NCBI RefSeq assembly: GCF_030690045.1
Contig: NZ_JAUYHK010000020.1
Coordinates: 1 to 64,000 of the forward strand
Origin: Thalassospira sp.
GTDB lineage: Bacteria; Pseudomonadota; Alphaproteobacteria; Rhodospirillales; Thalassospiraceae
Length of the DNA stretch: 64,000 nucleotides
Direction: 5' to 3'
The notes under the pieces were generated by a model. The model saw only the letters and a list, made by a program, of their open reading frames with translations, did not search any database and was not told where the DNA came from. The position numbers were made by a program, and so were the translations under genes. Below are positions 53,903-63,128 of this stretch, one piece after another. Position 1 is the stretch's first letter. The number at the start of each line of letters is the position of its first letter.

Positions 53903-55291
53903 TTACAAAGGTGTGTGTCGGGTCGGTTCTGACTCAATTGCGGCCAATTCGGCCAAGGCCAGAGGTTTGAGGGGCGGGCGGATACGATAATAGTCGATCT
54001 CGCCGACCTCTTTTTTGCGATGATCGGCAATAATCTGGGTCACCGTGGGCCCGCACATGCGCCCCTGACAGGGACCCATGCCGCATCGGAGATAGGATTT
54101 GACCTGATTTGGGCCGGGTGCGCCCAAATCAACGGCATGACGGATTTGTCCGGCGGTGATTTCCTCGCAGCGGCACACCATGACATCATCGGCGGGCAAA
54201 AGATTTTCCGGCGACGGCGCATATAATGTTTCAAGGAACGGACGGATGGCCTGATCGGCTTTGAGTTTTTTCAATACATCGTTTTGCCGGGCGATGGTGT
54301 CCTTGCCCTGTTTTTCGGCAATACGTAATGCCACCAGACGCCCGCGAAGGGCCGCAGAGACAGCGCCGCCAATTCCGGCACCATCGCCCGCAACATAAAT
54401 GTTTTCGACGGTGGTTTGGAAAAACGCATCAAGGCGGGGGACAAAACAATGCTGATTTGCGTTCCAGTCATGTTCGCACCGCAGAAGCCGGGTGATTTGC
54501 TGGTTTGGGATGACGCCCTGATGAAGGGCAACGGCGGTCGTTTCAATGCGATGGGATTTTCCGCCCGATTGGAAAATAACGGCTTGTGCGGTGGTTGTGC
54601 CTTCAATCGCAACCGCACGGGCATTGGCATAAAACGGGATGCCCGATTTGTGCAGTTTGCGTTTCATTGCCAACCCTTTGCGCAGATAGGAAAACGCCGT
54701 GAGTGCGCGGGGCAAATGGCGGGCTGCCTTTATCAAGCGGCCAGCCGGGGTGGTTTCGACAATTGCCCTGGGCGCATATCGGGCCGTCAGCATTTGAGTG
54801 GCGACGAGATAGAGGAGCGGTCCGCTGCCAACCAGCACGACATCGTCATTGACCGCGCCATGAGCCTTGAGCAAAATTTGCAAGGCACCGGCGGTTGTCA
54901 CACCCGGCAAGGTCCAGCCCGGCATCGGTGTTGGTCTTTCTATCGCGCCGGTGGCGATGACCAATGAAGTCGCACTTATCTGATCCGATCCCAAACCAGC
55001 CCGCGAATAGTTGATTTTCAACCCGTTATCGATGTTCCAGACGGTTGCGCCCGAGACATAGGTTGCGCCGCAATTCCGAAATGCCGCCGCCAGATCGCGA
55101 CCGGCAAGATAATCGGTTCCCAGAATTGCCGCCCGTTGATCGGAAACCGTTTCAATCGCGCGATAAATCTGGCCGCCGGGGGCGGGTTGTTCATCAAGGA
55201 CAATGACGGACAAACCGTTTCGGGTTGCTTCGATGGCAGATGCCATGCCGGCCGGACCTGCCCCGATAATTGCAACATCAAAGCTTTTCAT
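53903..55291 (-). CDS. FAD/[2Fe-2S] oxidoreductase, alpha-like subunit (OoxA/HcnB-like)
   Basis: About 462 residues. N-terminal FAD domain (DVAIIGAGPAGMASAIEATR), NAD-type strand with VIATGAIERPTPMPGW, and a C-terminal BFD-like cluster domain with Cys residues in VCRCEEI and RCGMGPCQGRMC. This architecture is found in the large subunit of opine, D-hydroxyproline and sarcosine-type oxidases. It overlaps the small [2Fe-2S] gene by 4 bp, so a complex with it is very likely. Confidence 0.86.
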   Translation of the reverse strand: MKSFDVAIIGAGPAGMASAIEATRNGLSVIVLDEQPAPGGQIYRAIETVSDQRAAILGTDYLAGRDLAAAFRNCGATYVSGATVWNIDNGLKINYSRAGLGSDQISATSLVIATGAIERPTPMPGWTLPGVTTAGALQILLKAHGAVNDDVVLVGSGPLLYLVATQMLTARYAPRAIVETTPAGRLIKAARHLPRALTAFSYLRKGLAMKRKLHKSGIPFYANARAVAIEGTTTAQAVIFQSGGKSHRIETTAVALHQGVIPNQQITRLLRCEHDWNANQHCFVPRLDAFFQTTVENIYVAGDGAGIGGAVSAALRGRLVALRIAEKQGKDTIARQNDVLKKLKADQAIRPFLETLYAPSPENLLPADDVMVCRCEEITAGQIRHAVDLGAPGPNQVKSYLRCGMGPCQGRMCGPTVTQIIADHRKKEVGEIDYYRIRPPLKPLALAELAAIESEPTRHTPL

Positions 55292-55587
55292 CGGTCTGTC
55301 TCCTCAATCGCGGCTTTCTGGATGCGAATTTTCATGCCGTCTTCGGCCAAAATCATGCAGGCCTGACGGTTGGGGGTGCCGTTGATTTCAACAAGACATT
55401 CAAAACACACCCCCATCAGGCAAAACGGCCCGCGCCCTGCATGTGACACGGCGGATTCCTGAAATTTCCTTTTCCCTGCCAGCATCAGGGCCGCCGCGAC
55501 AGTTTCGCCCTGTTCGACGTCAATTTTTTGACCTTCAAATTCGATACTGACCGGGTTGCTGATATCGGTCTGGACGCGCTTAAACAT
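55288..55587 (-). CDS. [2Fe-2S] ferredoxin-like small subunit, gamma (HcnA-like)
   Basis: About 99 residues. Fer2_4-type domain with cluster cysteines in GPFCLMGVCFECLVEING and RQACM. It matches the small gamma subunit of opine/D-hydroxyproline dehydrogenases (HcnA, OoxA-N type). It passes electrons between the two flavoproteins. It overlaps both neighbours by 4 and 8 bp. Confidence 0.88.
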   Translation of the reverse strand: MFKRVQTDISNPVSIEFEGQKIDVEQGETVAAALMLAGKRKFQESAVSHAGRGPFCLMGVCFECLVEINGTPNRQACMILAEDGMKIRIQKAAIEETDR

Positions 55588-56683
55588 TGAATCTCTCCGC
55601 AGAAAACACAGACATCCGGTCTTCCAGACGACCTTGTGCGATCATCGGGGCGAGTGTCATGGCGTGCGCCCCCGCAAGGGTGACGCCAGAATGGCAATTG
55701 ACGGTGAATGCACCGGGATGGGTGACGGATTGCTCGTAGATCGGGCAGCCGTCATCGGTCATGATCCGAAGGGCCGCCCACGAACGGACCACGCGCAAGT
55801 CTTTCAAAAACGGGAATGTCCGGATTGCCCGGTTGGCGATATCGGCCATAATGGCTGATTTCGATGTTGTATCGAAACCGGCATCCTCATGGCTGTCGCC
55901 AAGCAGAAATGATCCTTCTTCGGTCTGACGGACAAAGGTTGTCGGCATTGACAGGGTCGATTTGACGCGCTCGGTGACCAATATCTGGCCCTTGAGCGGA
56001 GATATCGGCACATTCAGGCCTACCATGTTGCCCAAGGCACGGTTCCCCAGACCGGCGGCCAGAACAACCTTGTCGGCATAATGCGAAGAAGAGTTTGTTC
56101 TGACGACAAATCGCGCTTCGTCACGGTCAATCCGTTCAACGCGGGCACCGGCATGATAGGTGCCGCCAAGTTTTTGAAATCCGCTATGAAGTGCGCGGAG
56201 AAGGTAGAGCGGGCTGGCATGTCCGTCATGGGGGGACCAGGAACCGCCAATGACATCGGGCCCCAGTCCGGGCAGGATTTCGTCCAGTTCCTGACGGTTC
56301 AGAATTTTAGCGCCGTAATTGGCGGCGCCATGGACGTCGTGCATCCGCCTGATCAAGGCAGCATGTGATTGCAAGGCGTCTTCTGACAGGCAAAGATGAA
56401 CGCCGCCGGGTTTGTGATAATTCACATCGACGCCGGTTTCGTCGCGCAGCCGTTCGGAAAATTCCGGCCAGACTTCGGTCGAACCGCGGGTCCAGCGGGA
56501 GTATTCCGGGGTGCCGTCCCCTTTTCCCTGAAACCAGACAAGACCAAAATTTCCGCGTGATGCACGATAGGCAATATCCCCTTCGTCCATAACCTCGACG
56601 GTTTGACCAAGACGTGCCAATCCATAGGCGACGGCAATGCCAACAAGGCCGCCACCTACAACAATCGTATCGACAGTTTTCAT
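55580..56683 (-). CDS. FAD-dependent amine/amino-acid oxidoreductase, beta-like subunit 1
   Basis: About 367 residues, DAO/SoxB family. FAD motif DTIVVGGGLVGIAVAYGLAR; substrate-side text GNFGLVWFQGKGDGTPEYSR; C-terminal GAFTVNCHSGVTLAGAHA. It carries the substrate oxidation site; alpha and gamma subunits relay electrons. Overlap with the permease gene upstream by 4 bp ties import and oxidation together. Confidence 0.84.
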   Translation of the reverse strand: MKTVDTIVVGGGLVGIAVAYGLARLGQTVEVMDEGDIAYRASRGNFGLVWFQGKGDGTPEYSRWTRGSTEVWPEFSERLRDETGVDVNYHKPGGVHLCLSEDALQSHAALIRRMHDVHGAANYGAKILNRQELDEILPGLGPDVIGGSWSPHDGHASPLYLLRALHSGFQKLGGTYHAGARVERIDRDEARFVVRTNSSSHYADKVVLAAGLGNRALGNMVGLNVPISPLKGQILVTERVKSTLSMPTTFVRQTEEGSFLLGDSHEDAGFDTTSKSAIMADIANRAIRTFPFLKDLRVVRSWAALRIMTDDGCPIYEQSVTHPGAFTVNCHSGVTLAGAHAMTLAPMIAQGRLEDRMSVFSAERFNV

Positions 56684-57477
56684 CTGGACTCTCCCATCAG
56701 AAGGCGATCGAGCCCGTAGAAGCGATTGATCAAAAGCATCAGGGCAACCGTGAACAGAATGACCATTGTTGATACCGATGCGATGAGGGGGTCGGTTGTT
56801 TGTGTGATGTGCGAAAACAGCCGTACCGGCAGGGTTGTCGTCGATGGATTGACGATGAAGACCGTTACGGTCAGTTCATCAAAACTGGTGATAAAGGCCA
56901 GTACCCAGCCCCCGACAACGCCGGGCATGATCAGCGGCAAAGTCACGCGGCGAAATACCACCCATCCCGATGCACCAAGAGAAACGGCCGCCTTTTCAAT
57001 CGATTGATCAATGCCAACGACCGAAGACAGAACGAGGCGCAGGACAAACGGGGTGATGATGATTGCATGACACAGGGTCAGGCCGATGAATGTGCCATTG
57101 ATTTCAAGCAGGCTGAGCAGACGCAGAAAGGCAATTCCGAGAACCACTGTTGGAACGGTCAGGGGGGACAGGAACAAAGCCTGTAAGGCTTCACGCCCCA
57201 GAAACCGTTCCCGTCCAATGGCAAGGGCCGCAGGCACAGCCACAATCGTTGAAACGGTTGCAGAACATACGCCCAGTTTCAGGCTGATCCATGCAGCGTC
57301 GATAAAGTCGGGATTATCCAGAATGGCCCGGAACCAGCGAAGCGACAGACCGCTTGGCGGAAATTCGAGATAGCCTGTCGGGGTGAAGGAGACGCCAATC
57401 ACGACGACCAATGGTGCCACCATGAATATCGTGAACAGGCCATTGAAGATCAGGGAGTATTTGCCATTGCTGTTCAT
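56680..57477 (-). CDS. ABC permease (PotC-like)
   Basis: About 265 residues, about six hydrophobic helices, with the EAA-type loop EKAAVSLGASGWVVFRRVTL. Paired with the PotB-like permease, which it overlaps by 4 bp. Family: spermidine/putrescine and related amine or opine importers. Confidence 0.88.
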   Translation of the reverse strand: MNSNGKYSLIFNGLFTIFMVAPLVVVIGVSFTPTGYLEFPPSGLSLRWFRAILDNPDFIDAAWISLKLGVCSATVSTIVAVPAALAIGRERFLGREALQALFLSPLTVPTVVLGIAFLRLLSLLEINGTFIGLTLCHAIIITPFVLRLVLSSVVGIDQSIEKAAVSLGASGWVVFRRVTLPLIMPGVVGGWVLAFITSFDELTVTVFIVNPSTTTLPVRLFSHITQTTDPLIASVSTMVILFTVALMLLINRFYGLDRLLMGESR

Positions 57478-58334
57478 TCAAAGACTCCCGAATAGCGTTT
57501 TTCCACCAGACGGTTCCAACTCAGCATGATGACGAGGACGGATACCAGCAACAGCACCGCAATTGCCGCGCCAAGCGGCCAGTTCAGGGTGTTGAGGAAT
57601 TCATCATAAACGGTGGTTGAGATGACTTTTATCCGCCGCCCGCCCAGAATGGCGGGGGTGGCAAAGGCACTGGCAGAGAGTGAAAATACAATCAGGGATC
57701 CGGAAAGGATGCCGGGCATGGCCTGAGGCAGGACGATGCGGGTGAAGACTTTTACGGGGGATGCGCCAAGCGATTCTGCGGCCTGTTCGGCCGATGCGTC
57801 CCGGCGTTGAAGGGCGGCCCATACGGCGATAATCATGAAGGGGATCATCACATGCACAAGTGCCACCACGATTCCGCCTGACGTATAGAGCATTTTGACC
57901 GGCGACGAGATCAGGTCCAGCCTGATCAGAAATTCGTTGATGACACCCTTGTTGCCCAGAAGGATCGACCAGCCGAGCGTTCGCACGACGACTGAAATCA
58001 ACAACGGGCCAAGAACGACAAGCAGCATGAGGGATCTTGCAAAAGGGCGCATCCGCAGCAGGATATAAGCCTCGGGCACCCCAAGCAGGACGCATAAAAT
58101 AGTCGTCCCCAATGCAATCAGGAAGGTTCTGAGGAAGATTTCGTAGAAATAGCTGTCGCTGAGGATTTCGATGTAATTTCCGAGCCCATAGCTTTCTTCT
58201 ATGCCGCCATAGAAAGAAAAGCTGTTGAAACTCAATAGAAACGTCATGACCAGCGGGATCAGGAGAAAGACCAGAAACAGCAACAGTGCCGGTCCGCTCA
58301 GGAGCCACGGTTTTGCGGATGCCAGTCTGTTCAT
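57474..58334 (-). CDS. ABC permease (PotB-like)
   Basis: About 286 residues from ATG 58334 (MNRLASAKPW), which overlaps the ATPase stop; the open frame further up to 58484 is inside the ATPase gene. About six helices and the EAA-type loop EQAAESLGASPVKVFTRIVL. Confidence 0.87.
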   Translation of the reverse strand: MNRLASAKPWLLSGPALLLFLVFLLIPLVMTFLLSFNSFSFYGGIEESYGLGNYIEILSDSYFYEIFLRTFLIALGTTILCVLLGVPEAYILLRMRPFARSLMLLVVLGPLLISVVVRTLGWSILLGNKGVINEFLIRLDLISSPVKMLYTSGGIVVALVHVMIPFMIIAVWAALQRRDASAEQAAESLGASPVKVFTRIVLPQAMPGILSGSLIVFSLSASAFATPAILGGRRIKVISTTVYDEFLNTLNWPLGAAIAVLLLVSVLVIMLSWNRLVEKRYSGVFE

Positions 58335-59398
58335 GCAACATTCTCCTGACTTTGCGGTAAAATCCGGAGATGTTCGGGCAACCAGGCAATGTGGACGGTT
58401 TCGCCCGGTTCTGCCTCGCGGCGACCGCGGTTTCGGCGCACGACCAGCAAGTTGCCGATGGTGGTTTCCAGACGGAACAACCACTGATCGCCCAGGAAGA
58501 TGCGCTCCAGCACCCTGGCCGGTAAAACGCCTTCTGCGCTATCGACGATGTCGATCCGTTCGGGGCGCAACGAAATCAGAACCTTTCCGGGCAGGAGATT
58601 TACGGCGGGACCCGTGATTTGAATGCCGTTGACGTCGAGTTTTGCGCCGTCGTCACCGGTTGATATCAGGCGGGCATCCAGACAGTTTGATTTGCCCAGA
58701 AAATTGGAAATAAAGGATGATTTCGGTGATTCATAGGTATCAAAAGGTGTGCCGATCTGCATCAGTCTGCCGTTTTGCATGACGGCGATCCGGTCACTTA
58801 GCGCCATGGCTTCGGATTGATCATGCGTTACCAAAAGGGTTGTCACCCCGGCATCCTGCTGAATGCGGCGCAGTTCAAGTTGCATTTCTTCGCGCAGTTT
58901 TGCATCCAGATTGGACAGGGGTTCGTCAAGCAGCAGCAATTCGGGTTCGATGACCAGGGCGCGCGCCAGTGCAACACGCTGGCGCTGTCCGCCGGACATC
59001 GCCTTGGGAAAGCGTTTCGCCAGATGCGACAGTTTGACCAGATCAAGGGCATTGGCGATTTTCTGACGCCTGTCGTCGCCGGAAATACCCCGCATTTCCA
59101 GACCAAAGGCAACATTCTGTTCGACCGTCATGTGCGGGAACAGGGCGTAGGTTTGAAAAACGATGCCGAGGCCACGTTTGCGGGCCGGTACTTTGGACAG
59201 GTTGCGACCATTCAGGATGATGCTTCCTGATGACGGGTCTTCGAAACCGGCAATCATTTGCAAGGTGGTCGTCTTGCCGCACCCCGATGGACCCAGCAGC
59301 GATACGAACTCGCCGCGTTCAACGCTCAGGGAAAAGTCATCAACGGCAGTCATGTCAAAAAAGCGTTTTGTTAACGCCTTGATCTCAAGAAAAGACAT
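58331..59398 (-). CDS. ABC transporter ATPase (PotA-like)
   Basis: About 355 residues from ATG 59398 (MSFLEIKAL). Walker A GPSGCGKTT, signature MSGGQRQRVALARAL, Walker B LLLLDEPLSNLD, TOBE-type C-terminal domain. Translationally coupled to the PotB-like permease (4-bp overlap). A perfect stem-loop lies between it and the receptor gene. Confidence 0.88.
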   Translation of the reverse strand: MSFLEIKALTKRFFDMTAVDDFSLSVERGEFVSLLGPSGCGKTTTLQMIAGFEDPSSGSIILNGRNLSKVPARKRGLGIVFQTYALFPHMTVEQNVAFGLEMRGISGDDRRQKIANALDLVKLSHLAKRFPKAMSGGQRQRVALARALVIEPELLLLDEPLSNLDAKLREEMQLELRRIQQDAGVTTLLVTHDQSEAMALSDRIAVMQNGRLMQIGTPFDTYESPKSSFISNFLGKSNCLDARLISTGDDGAKLDVNGIQITGPAVNLLPGKVLISLRPERIDIVDSAEGVLPARVLERIFLGDQWLFRLETTIGNLLVVRRNRGRREAEPGETVHIAWLPEHLRILPQSQENVA

Positions 59399-59444
59399 TT
59401 TTCTCTCTCTTGTCGCGCGGGAAGGAGCCAATTGAGGATCGACG

Positions 59445-59475
59445 GGGTGCTGCCTGAAACAATCAGGCAGCACCC
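59445..59475 (-). terminator. Perfect 13-bp stem-loop after receptor gene
   Basis: GGGTGCTGCCTGA pairs with TCAGGCAGCACCC around AACAA, six bases after the receptor stop. There is no real U tract, so mRNA protection or partial attenuation is more likely than full termination. Confidence 0.75.
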
Positions 59476-59481
59476 GCAAGA

Positions 59482-60516
59482 TTAGCGTTCGATTTCACGC
59501 GACCAGCGTTTGGTCCATTCTTCGCGAACGGGATTGATCACATCCCAATCAACAGCGACGAGTTTTGCGATCTGTTCCGGGCCATAAGGCAAGGCTGTCG
59601 CCAGTTCATCGGACAATACGGCATGACGGTTTACCGGACCTGACCCCATGGCGTCGGCAAGGCGAACCTGAATTTCCGGGGCCAGCAGATAGTCGATGAA
59701 TTCTGCGGCTTCTTTGGGAACGTTACTGTCAACGACGGGGCAAGCCGCCAGCATCAGGGCAACGGCCCCCTCTTTGGGATATGCGAATTTGGCGGGAAAG
59801 CCTGTATCTGCCAGCGATTTTGTCCGGCCGGACCCCCAAATGGACAGGGCGACTTCGCCCGACTGGAACAATTCAGATGCCTTGCCCGATGATGCTTCAA
59901 AGACCAGAACGTTGGGGGCAACCTGATCGGCCATAACATCGAAGCCGGGATCAATATCGGTTTCACTGCCGCCATTCAGGCGCGCCATCATAATCAGGGT
60001 ATGCAGGCCATAGGTGTTTGAGATCGGCGGGATTGTCAGAATCTGGTCGTATTTTTCATCCGCAAGATCCATCCAGCTTGACGGCGGGTTCCAGCCTTTT
60101 TCTGCAAAAAAATCGGCATTGTATGTGAAGCCGGTTGCGACGAAGCCAAAGCCGATGGAATTCGGCCCCAGTTTGGCGATGTCATAAACGTCATCCATGA
60201 CGGCGGCAGTTTGCATGGGCGCACAAAAACCCAGGGCATCCGCCTGATACATCGGGCCATCATCCAGAATGACGACATCAAGTTCCTGATTGTCTTTTTG
60301 GGCCTGCAAACGTGCCAGGTTTTCGGTGGAATTGCCCGACACAAAGCGAATTTCGACATCATGTTTTGCTTCGAATTCGGGAATGATAAGTTCTTTCATC
60401 AAAGTTTCAAACGAGCCGCCATAGCCGCCAACCGTCAGAACCTTGTCATTTGCCTGTGCAGCACCCATCGCAAAAAGCGATGTGCCTGCCGCAATTATTG
60501 CCATCAGATTTTTCAT
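59482..60516 (-). CDS. ABC substrate-binding protein (PotD-like)
   Basis: About 344 residues, Sec signal (MKNLMAIIAAGTSLFAMGAA, cleavage near AQA). Mature start KVLTVGGYGGSFETLMKEL and the segment DVVILDDGPMYQADALG are typical of PotD/opine-type receptors. First gene of the nine-gene import and oxidation operon. Ligand is likely a cationic amine or opine-like compound, from the enzymes that follow. Confidence 0.85.
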   Translation of the reverse strand: MKNLMAIIAAGTSLFAMGAAQANDKVLTVGGYGGSFETLMKELIIPEFEAKHDVEIRFVSGNSTENLARLQAQKDNQELDVVILDDGPMYQADALGFCAPMQTAAVMDDVYDIAKLGPNSIGFGFVATGFTYNADFFAEKGWNPPSSWMDLADEKYDQILTIPPISNTYGLHTLIMMARLNGGSETDIDPGFDVMADQVAPNVLVFEASSGKASELFQSGEVALSIWGSGRTKSLADTGFPAKFAYPKEGAVALMLAACPVVDSNVPKEAAEFIDYLLAPEIQVRLADAMGSGPVNRHAVLSDELATALPYGPEQIAKLVAVDWDVINPVREEWTKRWSREIER

Positions 60517-60566
60517 TGGTTACCCCTGATTGAATATTTTTTTGGTGCGGGGCCAGTGGAAGTCTA

Positions 60567-60583
60567 TTGCGTATAATATTCAA
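60567..60583. promoter_or_regulatory. Possible LysR site in divergent promoter
   Basis: TTGCGTATAATATTCAA is an imperfect dyad (12 of 17 positions symmetric) midway between the receptor gene (starts 60516, minus) and the LysR gene (starts 60627, plus). Position suits control of both genes; the dyad itself is weak. Confidence 0.35.
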
Positions 60584-60626
60584 ATGATATTAATTGGCTC
60601 TATCATTCCAAAAGGTTATACCAATC

Positions 60627-61544
60627 ATGGCAAAGGCAAACATTCGGCAGATAGAAGCTTTCAATGCTGTGATGAAAGTTGGCTCTGTTACCAAGGCTGC
60701 GGAAACCCTGTTTATCAGTCAGCCTGCTGTGACCAAGCTTTTGAAATCATTTGAAGAATCTTGCGGGTTTTCCCTGTTTGGCCGAACCACCGGACGCCTT
60801 GTGCCAACACCCGAGGCACGGCAGCTTTTTGCTGAAACGCACAAACTTTTAGCAGGTGTGATTCGTGTACAAAAAATCGCCAATTCCATTCGGAATCTTG
60901 AGCGGGGCGAGGTTGCTCTGGTTGCTTTTCCGGGCATAAGTATGCAGTTGATTCCACGGGAAGTCGCAAATCTGCTGAAGACTCGTGAAAGCATTAATAT
61001 CACGCTGTTGACGCGGACATCGCGCAGCATTGAGGATTCCATGATTACGCGGTCAGCTGATTTTGGATTGTCCCTGGTTCAAACAGAAAATCCGGCACTG
61101 AAATGCGAGAAATTTGCCGAATTGTCGATGATTTGCGGGCTGCCAAGCACACATCCGCTGGCCGGGAAGAAAGTTATTTCACTTAGCGATTTGCAAAAGG
61201 AGCCTTTGATCGCGCTGGGAAGAGAGGACCTTTCCTTTCCGATGATCAGTGCTGCATTTGATCGTCTTGGCCTTTCGATGCGGCCGGTTGCGGAGGTCCA
61301 GATGTCTGAAGCCGCCTGCGCAATTGTGAGTGCCGGTTACGGGGTGACCATCGTGTCGTCTTTTGCGACTGTCGGACCACAGGATAATGGCATTGTGTAT
61401 CGCCCCCTGCTTCAACCCATCAGGACGCCGGTCTGGCTGATCACGCCGCGGTTCACAGAACAATCCAAGCTGGCGCTTGAGCTTATGGAGACAATCCGTG
61501 CTGCCATCAATCGTCTTGAGCGCAATCCGGGTGATCTGCATTAG
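60627..61544 (+). CDS. LysR-family regulator of the amine-oxidase operon
   Basis: About 305 residues from ATG 60627 (MAKANIRQIEAFNAVMK); a frame open from 60594 lacks support. Helix-turn-helix TKAAETLFISQPAVTKLLKS at the N-terminus, LysR effector domain behind. Divergent from the importer/oxidase operon with a 110-bp shared region, the classic arrangement for a pathway-specific activator. The inducer is probably the amine imported. Confidence 0.85.
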   Translation: MAKANIRQIEAFNAVMKVGSVTKAAETLFISQPAVTKLLKSFEESCGFSLFGRTTGRLVPTPEARQLFAETHKLLAGVIRVQKIANSIRNLERGEVALVAFPGISMQLIPREVANLLKTRESINITLLTRTSRSIEDSMITRSADFGLSLVQTENPALKCEKFAELSMICGLPSTHPLAGKKVISLSDLQKEPLIALGREDLSFPMISAAFDRLGLSMRPVAEVQMSEAACAIVSAGYGVTIVSSFATVGPQDNGIVYRPLLQPIRTPVWLITPRFTEQSKLALELMETIRAAINRLERNPGDLH

Positions 61545-61568
61545 GGGGTTGAGGTCGTTCGGATCCTG

Positions 61569-62261
61569 TCAGGATGACGGGATTCCCAGATGATGCCGGG
61601 TAAAGTTGATCAGGCTTTCAATATGGGTATGGACAGCCTTGCGGGTTTTTTCCCGGTCGCCAAGGCTTATGGCCTCGATGATATCAAGATGTTCGGATGA
61701 GTCCGGCAGCAGACGTTCCTTGAGACGGTCAATTTCAAACAGGCGTGTCGTTGCCCTGAGGTCCCGCAATGTTTGCGCCATGACCTCGTTACCACAATGA
61801 TCGATAATCATGTTGTGCAGATTGTCGTCCGAAAACCAGTGGGCGTCGGTATGATAGGCGGTGCTGCCCATCAGGTCCTCGATTTCGCGTTTGACGGCCA
61901 GAAGCTTCGGGGTAGGGATGGCATTGATGGCCTGGGCGGCGGCTTCGGGTTCGATCAACTGGCGCAGGCGAAGGCTTTGCAGATATTCCCCGACATCCAC
62001 CCGGCGCACGATATAGTTCCGCCCGTTGCCCTTGCGCACAAGGCCTTCGCCTTCAAGACGTTGCAGGGCTTCGCGCAGCGGAGTGCGGGAAATGCCGAGC
62101 ATGTCGGCAAGGCGTGCCTCGACAATCACGTCGCCGCCGCTCAGGCGTCGGTGGCGGATCATTTCCGAGACGGCATTATAGGCCATCGAAGCAAGGCTGT
62201 GCGCGCCATCGGTGTTTTCGCTGTGCGGCTTTGCCTTTGGCGATATTTTTTCTGCCGTCAT
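61569..62261 (-). CDS. GntR-family regulator, FCD type (1)
   Basis: About 230 residues. Winged-helix start with EARLADMLGISRTPLREALQ and an all-helical FCD effector domain with metal-type residues (DDNLHNMIIDHCGNEVM). Divergent from a second GntR gene across a 76-bp region that holds the palindrome CGGTATACCG. Regulates uptake or catabolism of a carboxylate, target not certain. Confidence 0.87.
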   Translation of the reverse strand: MTAEKISPKAKPHSENTDGAHSLASMAYNAVSEMIRHRRLSGGDVIVEARLADMLGISRTPLREALQRLEGEGLVRKGNGRNYIVRRVDVGEYLQSLRLRQLIEPEAAAQAINAIPTPKLLAVKREIEDLMGSTAYHTDAHWFSDDNLHNMIIDHCGNEVMAQTLRDLRATTRLFEIDRLKERLLPDSSEHLDIIEAISLGDREKTRKAVHTHIESLINFTRHHLGIPSS

Positions 62262-62290
62262 CTAATTCTTTGTCCCGTCCGTTATTTGTG

Positions 62291-62300
62291 CGGTATACCG
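62291..62300. promoter_or_regulatory. GntR-type operator CGGTATACCG
   Basis: Perfect 10-bp palindrome CGGTATACCG in the divergent GntR-GntR promoter region. Its GGTATACC core recurs at 63063-63072 ahead of the binding-protein gene. FadR/FCD regulators often bind palindromes with GTATAC cores. Confidence 0.6.
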
Positions 62301-62337
62301 ATTCTATACTATGCCAACGCCAAGGGGGATATAACAT

Positions 62338-62991
62338 TTGAGCGTGCAGAATCATCCGGATTCAGGATTTGCGGGAAGGCTGGCTGATGAAGTTTTCTCA
62401 AAACTGTTGAATGACATTTTGTCGGGCAGGCTTCCCGGTGGCAGTATTGTGCAGGAACGGCGTCTGGCCGAGAGTCTGGGGGTGTCGCGTTCTCCGCTGC
62501 GCGATGCGTTGGGAAGGCTTGAGGGGCAGGGACTGCTGGTGCGCAATCCACGCGGTATTCTGACGATCCGCATTGTGACGCTTGAAGATTATCTGAATTG
62601 CCTGAATTTGCGTCTTTTGATCGAGCCATCCGCTGCGGCGTTGGCCTGCCGCAAAATGCCGGAACAGGAAATTGCCCGGCTTGACGGTCTTTTGACGCAC
62701 CTTGAAGAACAAGACGACCCCAGCCACGATGCCTTGTGGGCGTTTGACGATATTCTTCATGATGCCCTTGCCGGGGCCAGCGGCAATCCTTTTATCGTCA
62801 AGGCTGTTGTCGAGATGCGGCGTTACACATCCATTTTCGAGCGTCATCAGTTAACCGGGCGGACCAAGCCCGGAACCGATGATCACCGGGCGATTGTCAA
62901 TGCCCTGCGTAACCGGGATGAAGCCGGGGTGTCCGGGTTGATGAAGGCGCATCTTGAAGCCATTCGCGGCAAGGTTCTGGCTCATTTCTGA
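62338..62991 (+). CDS. GntR-family regulator, FCD type (2)
   Basis: About 217 residues; TTG start at 62338, with GTG 62344 as alternative. Winged helix RRLAESLGVSRSPLRDALGR, then FCD domain with FDDILHDALAGASGNPFI. Shares only family features with the divergent GntR, so not a recent duplicate. Probably acts on the downstream binding-protein gene through the GGTATACC sites. Confidence 0.85.
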   Translation: MSVQNHPDSGFAGRLADEVFSKLLNDILSGRLPGGSIVQERRLAESLGVSRSPLRDALGRLEGQGLLVRNPRGILTIRIVTLEDYLNCLNLRLLIEPSAAALACRKMPEQEIARLDGLLTHLEEQDDPSHDALWAFDDILHDALAGASGNPFIVKAVVEMRRYTSIFERHQLTGRTKPGTDDHRAIVNALRNRDEAGVSGLMKAHLEAIRGKVLAHF

Positions 62992-63062
62992 CTGACGCAG
63001 GTGCCTGCAAAACAGGCACTGAAAACAGGTGTTGTCATTTTGGGCAAAAAATTGTATTTAAG

Positions 63063-63072
63063 TGGTATACCA
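63063..63072. promoter_or_regulatory. GntR-type operator TGGTATACCA
   Basis: Perfect palindrome 57 bp before the binding-protein start at 63129. Same GGTATACC core as at 62291, linking this gene to one or both GntR regulators. Confidence 0.6.
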
Positions 63073-63128
63073 ATCGAATGCGAATGGTAGAACAGAATGA
63101 ACAATTAACATCTGCAACAGGGGCAGTC

